Part shown: piece after piece, positions 6,350 through 7,153 of the stretch
How positions within the stretch are numbered: the first letter of the stretch is position 1
Layout of the letters: each line of letters starts with the position of its first letter
Assembly: GCA_041654355.1 (NCBI GenBank)
Contig: JBAZDQ010000067.1
Span: 1-7,153, forward strand
Length of the DNA: 7,153 nt
Source of the DNA: DMER64 sp041654355
GTDB taxonomy: Bacteria > Bacteroidota > Bacteroidia > Bacteroidales > UBA932
Direction of reading: 5' to 3'
The notes under the pieces: generated by a model
The model's input: only the letters and a program-made list of their open reading frames with translations
What the model was told of the DNA's origin: nothing
The model's database searches: none
Made by a program: the position numbers and the translations under genes

Positions 6350-6368
6350 CCCTAAATTAAGACTTTTT

Positions 6369-7153
6369 ATGAAATCCATTCTCGGAATCGGGAATGCCCT
6401 GACGGACATTCTCGCGTTGCTCCCCAATGATTCGTTGCTGGAACGTTTTCACCTTCCTCCGGGCAGTATGCAACATGTTGATGCACTGACGGCAGAAAGG
6501 ATATGGCAAAATCTGAAACCAATGGGAGTTCAGTATGTGGCAGGCGGATCGGCCGCCAATACCATAACCGGAACGGCTGTTCTGGGGATGCCTTCCGGGT
6601 TTATAGGCAAAGTGGGGGACGATGAACTGGGCTCGCTTTTTTATGCCGATCAGCACCGCAACGGGATCCGTTCCTGTTTACTCAAAGGGGTGCATTCTTC
6701 CGGAAGGGCCATGGTATTTGTTACAGAACCTGATGCCGACAGGACATTTGCCGTTTACCTGGGAGCCGCCCTTGAACTGATCCCGGAAGATCTGAAGCCG
6801 GAAATGTTTGAAGGATACGATTATTTTCATATAGAGGGATATTTGGTTCAAAATCAGCACCTTGTAAGAAAGGCTGTAAGGTTGGCCAGGGAAGCGGGAA
6901 TGATTATTTCCATAGATATGGCCAGTTATAACGTGGTGGAAAGCAACAATTCCTTTTTGCACGATATAGTGGAAAATTATGTAAACATTGTCTTTGCCAA
7001 CGAAACAGAAGCGTATTCCTTTACGGGCAAGGAGCCGGAAGATGCTTTGGATGAGATTTCACGCATCTGTGATATTGCAGTGGTAAAACTCGGCAAACAG
7101 GGTTCTGTGGTCAAAAGCGGGAATTGTGTATGTACGGTGAAGGCATGGCCCGG
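6369..7153 (+). CDS. PfkB-family carbohydrate/nucleoside kinase, adenosine-kinase-like (3' end outside the window)
   Basis: The frame is open from ATG 6369 to the window edge, giving 261 residues plus two bases. PfkB kinases phosphorylate a sugar or nucleoside hydroxyl with ATP in the cytoplasm. Visible motifs: N-terminal strand GIGNALTDI with the substrate-binding Asp13; the family signature region GGSAANT at 59-65; GKVGDDELG at 80-88; the magnesium/ATP-site motif NETE at 211-214, preceded by VFA; and VVKLGKQGS at 238-246. The ATP-binding, catalytic Asp region (usually DTTGAGD) should follow just beyond the window; the family is about 320-330 residues, so some 60-70 are missing. Sequence style is closest to the bacterial adenosine-kinase-like subgroup (cd01168), but the subgroup contains several specificities, so ribokinase-like or other nucleoside substrates remain possible. 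The start is fixed by the motif at residue 5 and a promoter box just upstream. It is transcribed divergently from the flippase pair. Confidence 0.92.
   Translation, partial: MKSILGIGNALTDILALLPNDSLLERFHLPPGSMQHVDALTAERIWQNLKPMGVQYVAGGSAANTITGTAVLGMPSGFIGKVGDDELGSLFYADQHRNGIRSCLLKGVHSSGRAMVFVTEPDADRTFAVYLGAALELIPEDLKPEMFEGYDYFHIEGYLVQNQHLVRKAVRLAREAGMIISIDMASYNVVESNNSFLHDIVENYVNIVFANETEAYSFTGKEPEDALDEISRICDIAVVKLGKQGSVVKSGNCVCTVKAWP

Noticed and set aside
6341..6360. Imperfect A/T-rich inverted repeat around the kinase promoter (TTAAATTT ... TAAATTAA)
   Set aside because: The arms pair only with a bulge and consist almost wholly of A and T, which is expected by chance in an A/T-rich spacer; it also overlaps the -7 box.
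6357..6962. Two minus-strand open frames (6357-6656 and 6678-6962) opposite the kinase
   Set aside because: The plus strand carries an uninterrupted PfkB kinase frame with family motifs across this whole stretch, so these are shadows.
1..7153. Search for mobile elements, CRISPR arrays, toxin-antitoxin or defence systems
   Set aside because: No transposase, integrase, repeat array, terminal repeats or composition shift is visible; all seven genes are explained by metabolic, repair or envelope families.

Overview
The window looks like a chromosomal stretch from a Bacteroidota bacterium, probably Bacteroidales-like. The signs are: intergenic promoters matching the Bacteroidota TAnnTTTG -7 element, an almost complete lack of Shine-Dalgarno sequences, a Gram-negative envelope inventory (a signal-peptide beta-barrel protein ending in Phe, and two exported hydrolases), and protein sequences that resemble that phylum. 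Base composition is fairly even, close to half GC by eye, and does not shift between genes. I see no mobile element, tRNA, rRNA, CRISPR array or phage signature.

Layout: seven genes in the strand pattern + - - + - - +, packed with almost no spacers. (1) Positions 1-1007, +: the 3' part of a TrpB2-type tryptophan synthase beta chain. (2) 991-1782, -: an exported class I glutamine-amidotransferase-fold hydrolase (peptidase C26, PuuD-like). (3) 1779-3248, -: an exported class C beta-lactamase-like serine hydrolase, lying upstream of gene 2 and joined to it by an ATGA overlap. (4) 3281-4657, +: complete radA. (5) 4647-5288, -: an unrecognised small outer-membrane beta-barrel protein. (6) 5285-6298, -: a flippase-like multi-pass membrane protein (UPF0104/LPG_synthase_TM), upstream of gene 5 and again joined by ATGA. 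(7) 6369-7153, +: the N-terminal part of a PfkB-family (adenosine-kinase-like) sugar/nucleoside kinase. The only non-coding DNA is two divergent promoter spacers, 3249-3280 (32 bp) and 6299-6368 (70 bp), so no gene-free stretch reaches 300 bases. Both convergent junctions (991-1007 and 4647-4657) overlap tail to tail.

How the genes may work together: the two minus-strand pairs look like translationally coupled two-gene operons of envelope function. Genes 3 and 2 could act in the periplasm on D-amino-acid or gamma-glutamyl peptides such as peptidoglycan fragments. Genes 6 and 5 pair an inner-membrane flippase-like protein with an outer-membrane protein. The plus-strand genes are housekeeping metabolism and DNA repair. 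Both functional pairings are inference from adjacency.

I found no convincing new multi-gene defence or mobile system. The most unusual signals are promoter boxes so close to start codons that radA and the flippase gene appear to be transcribed leaderless or nearly so, and the two coupled but functionally uncharacterised envelope gene pairs.
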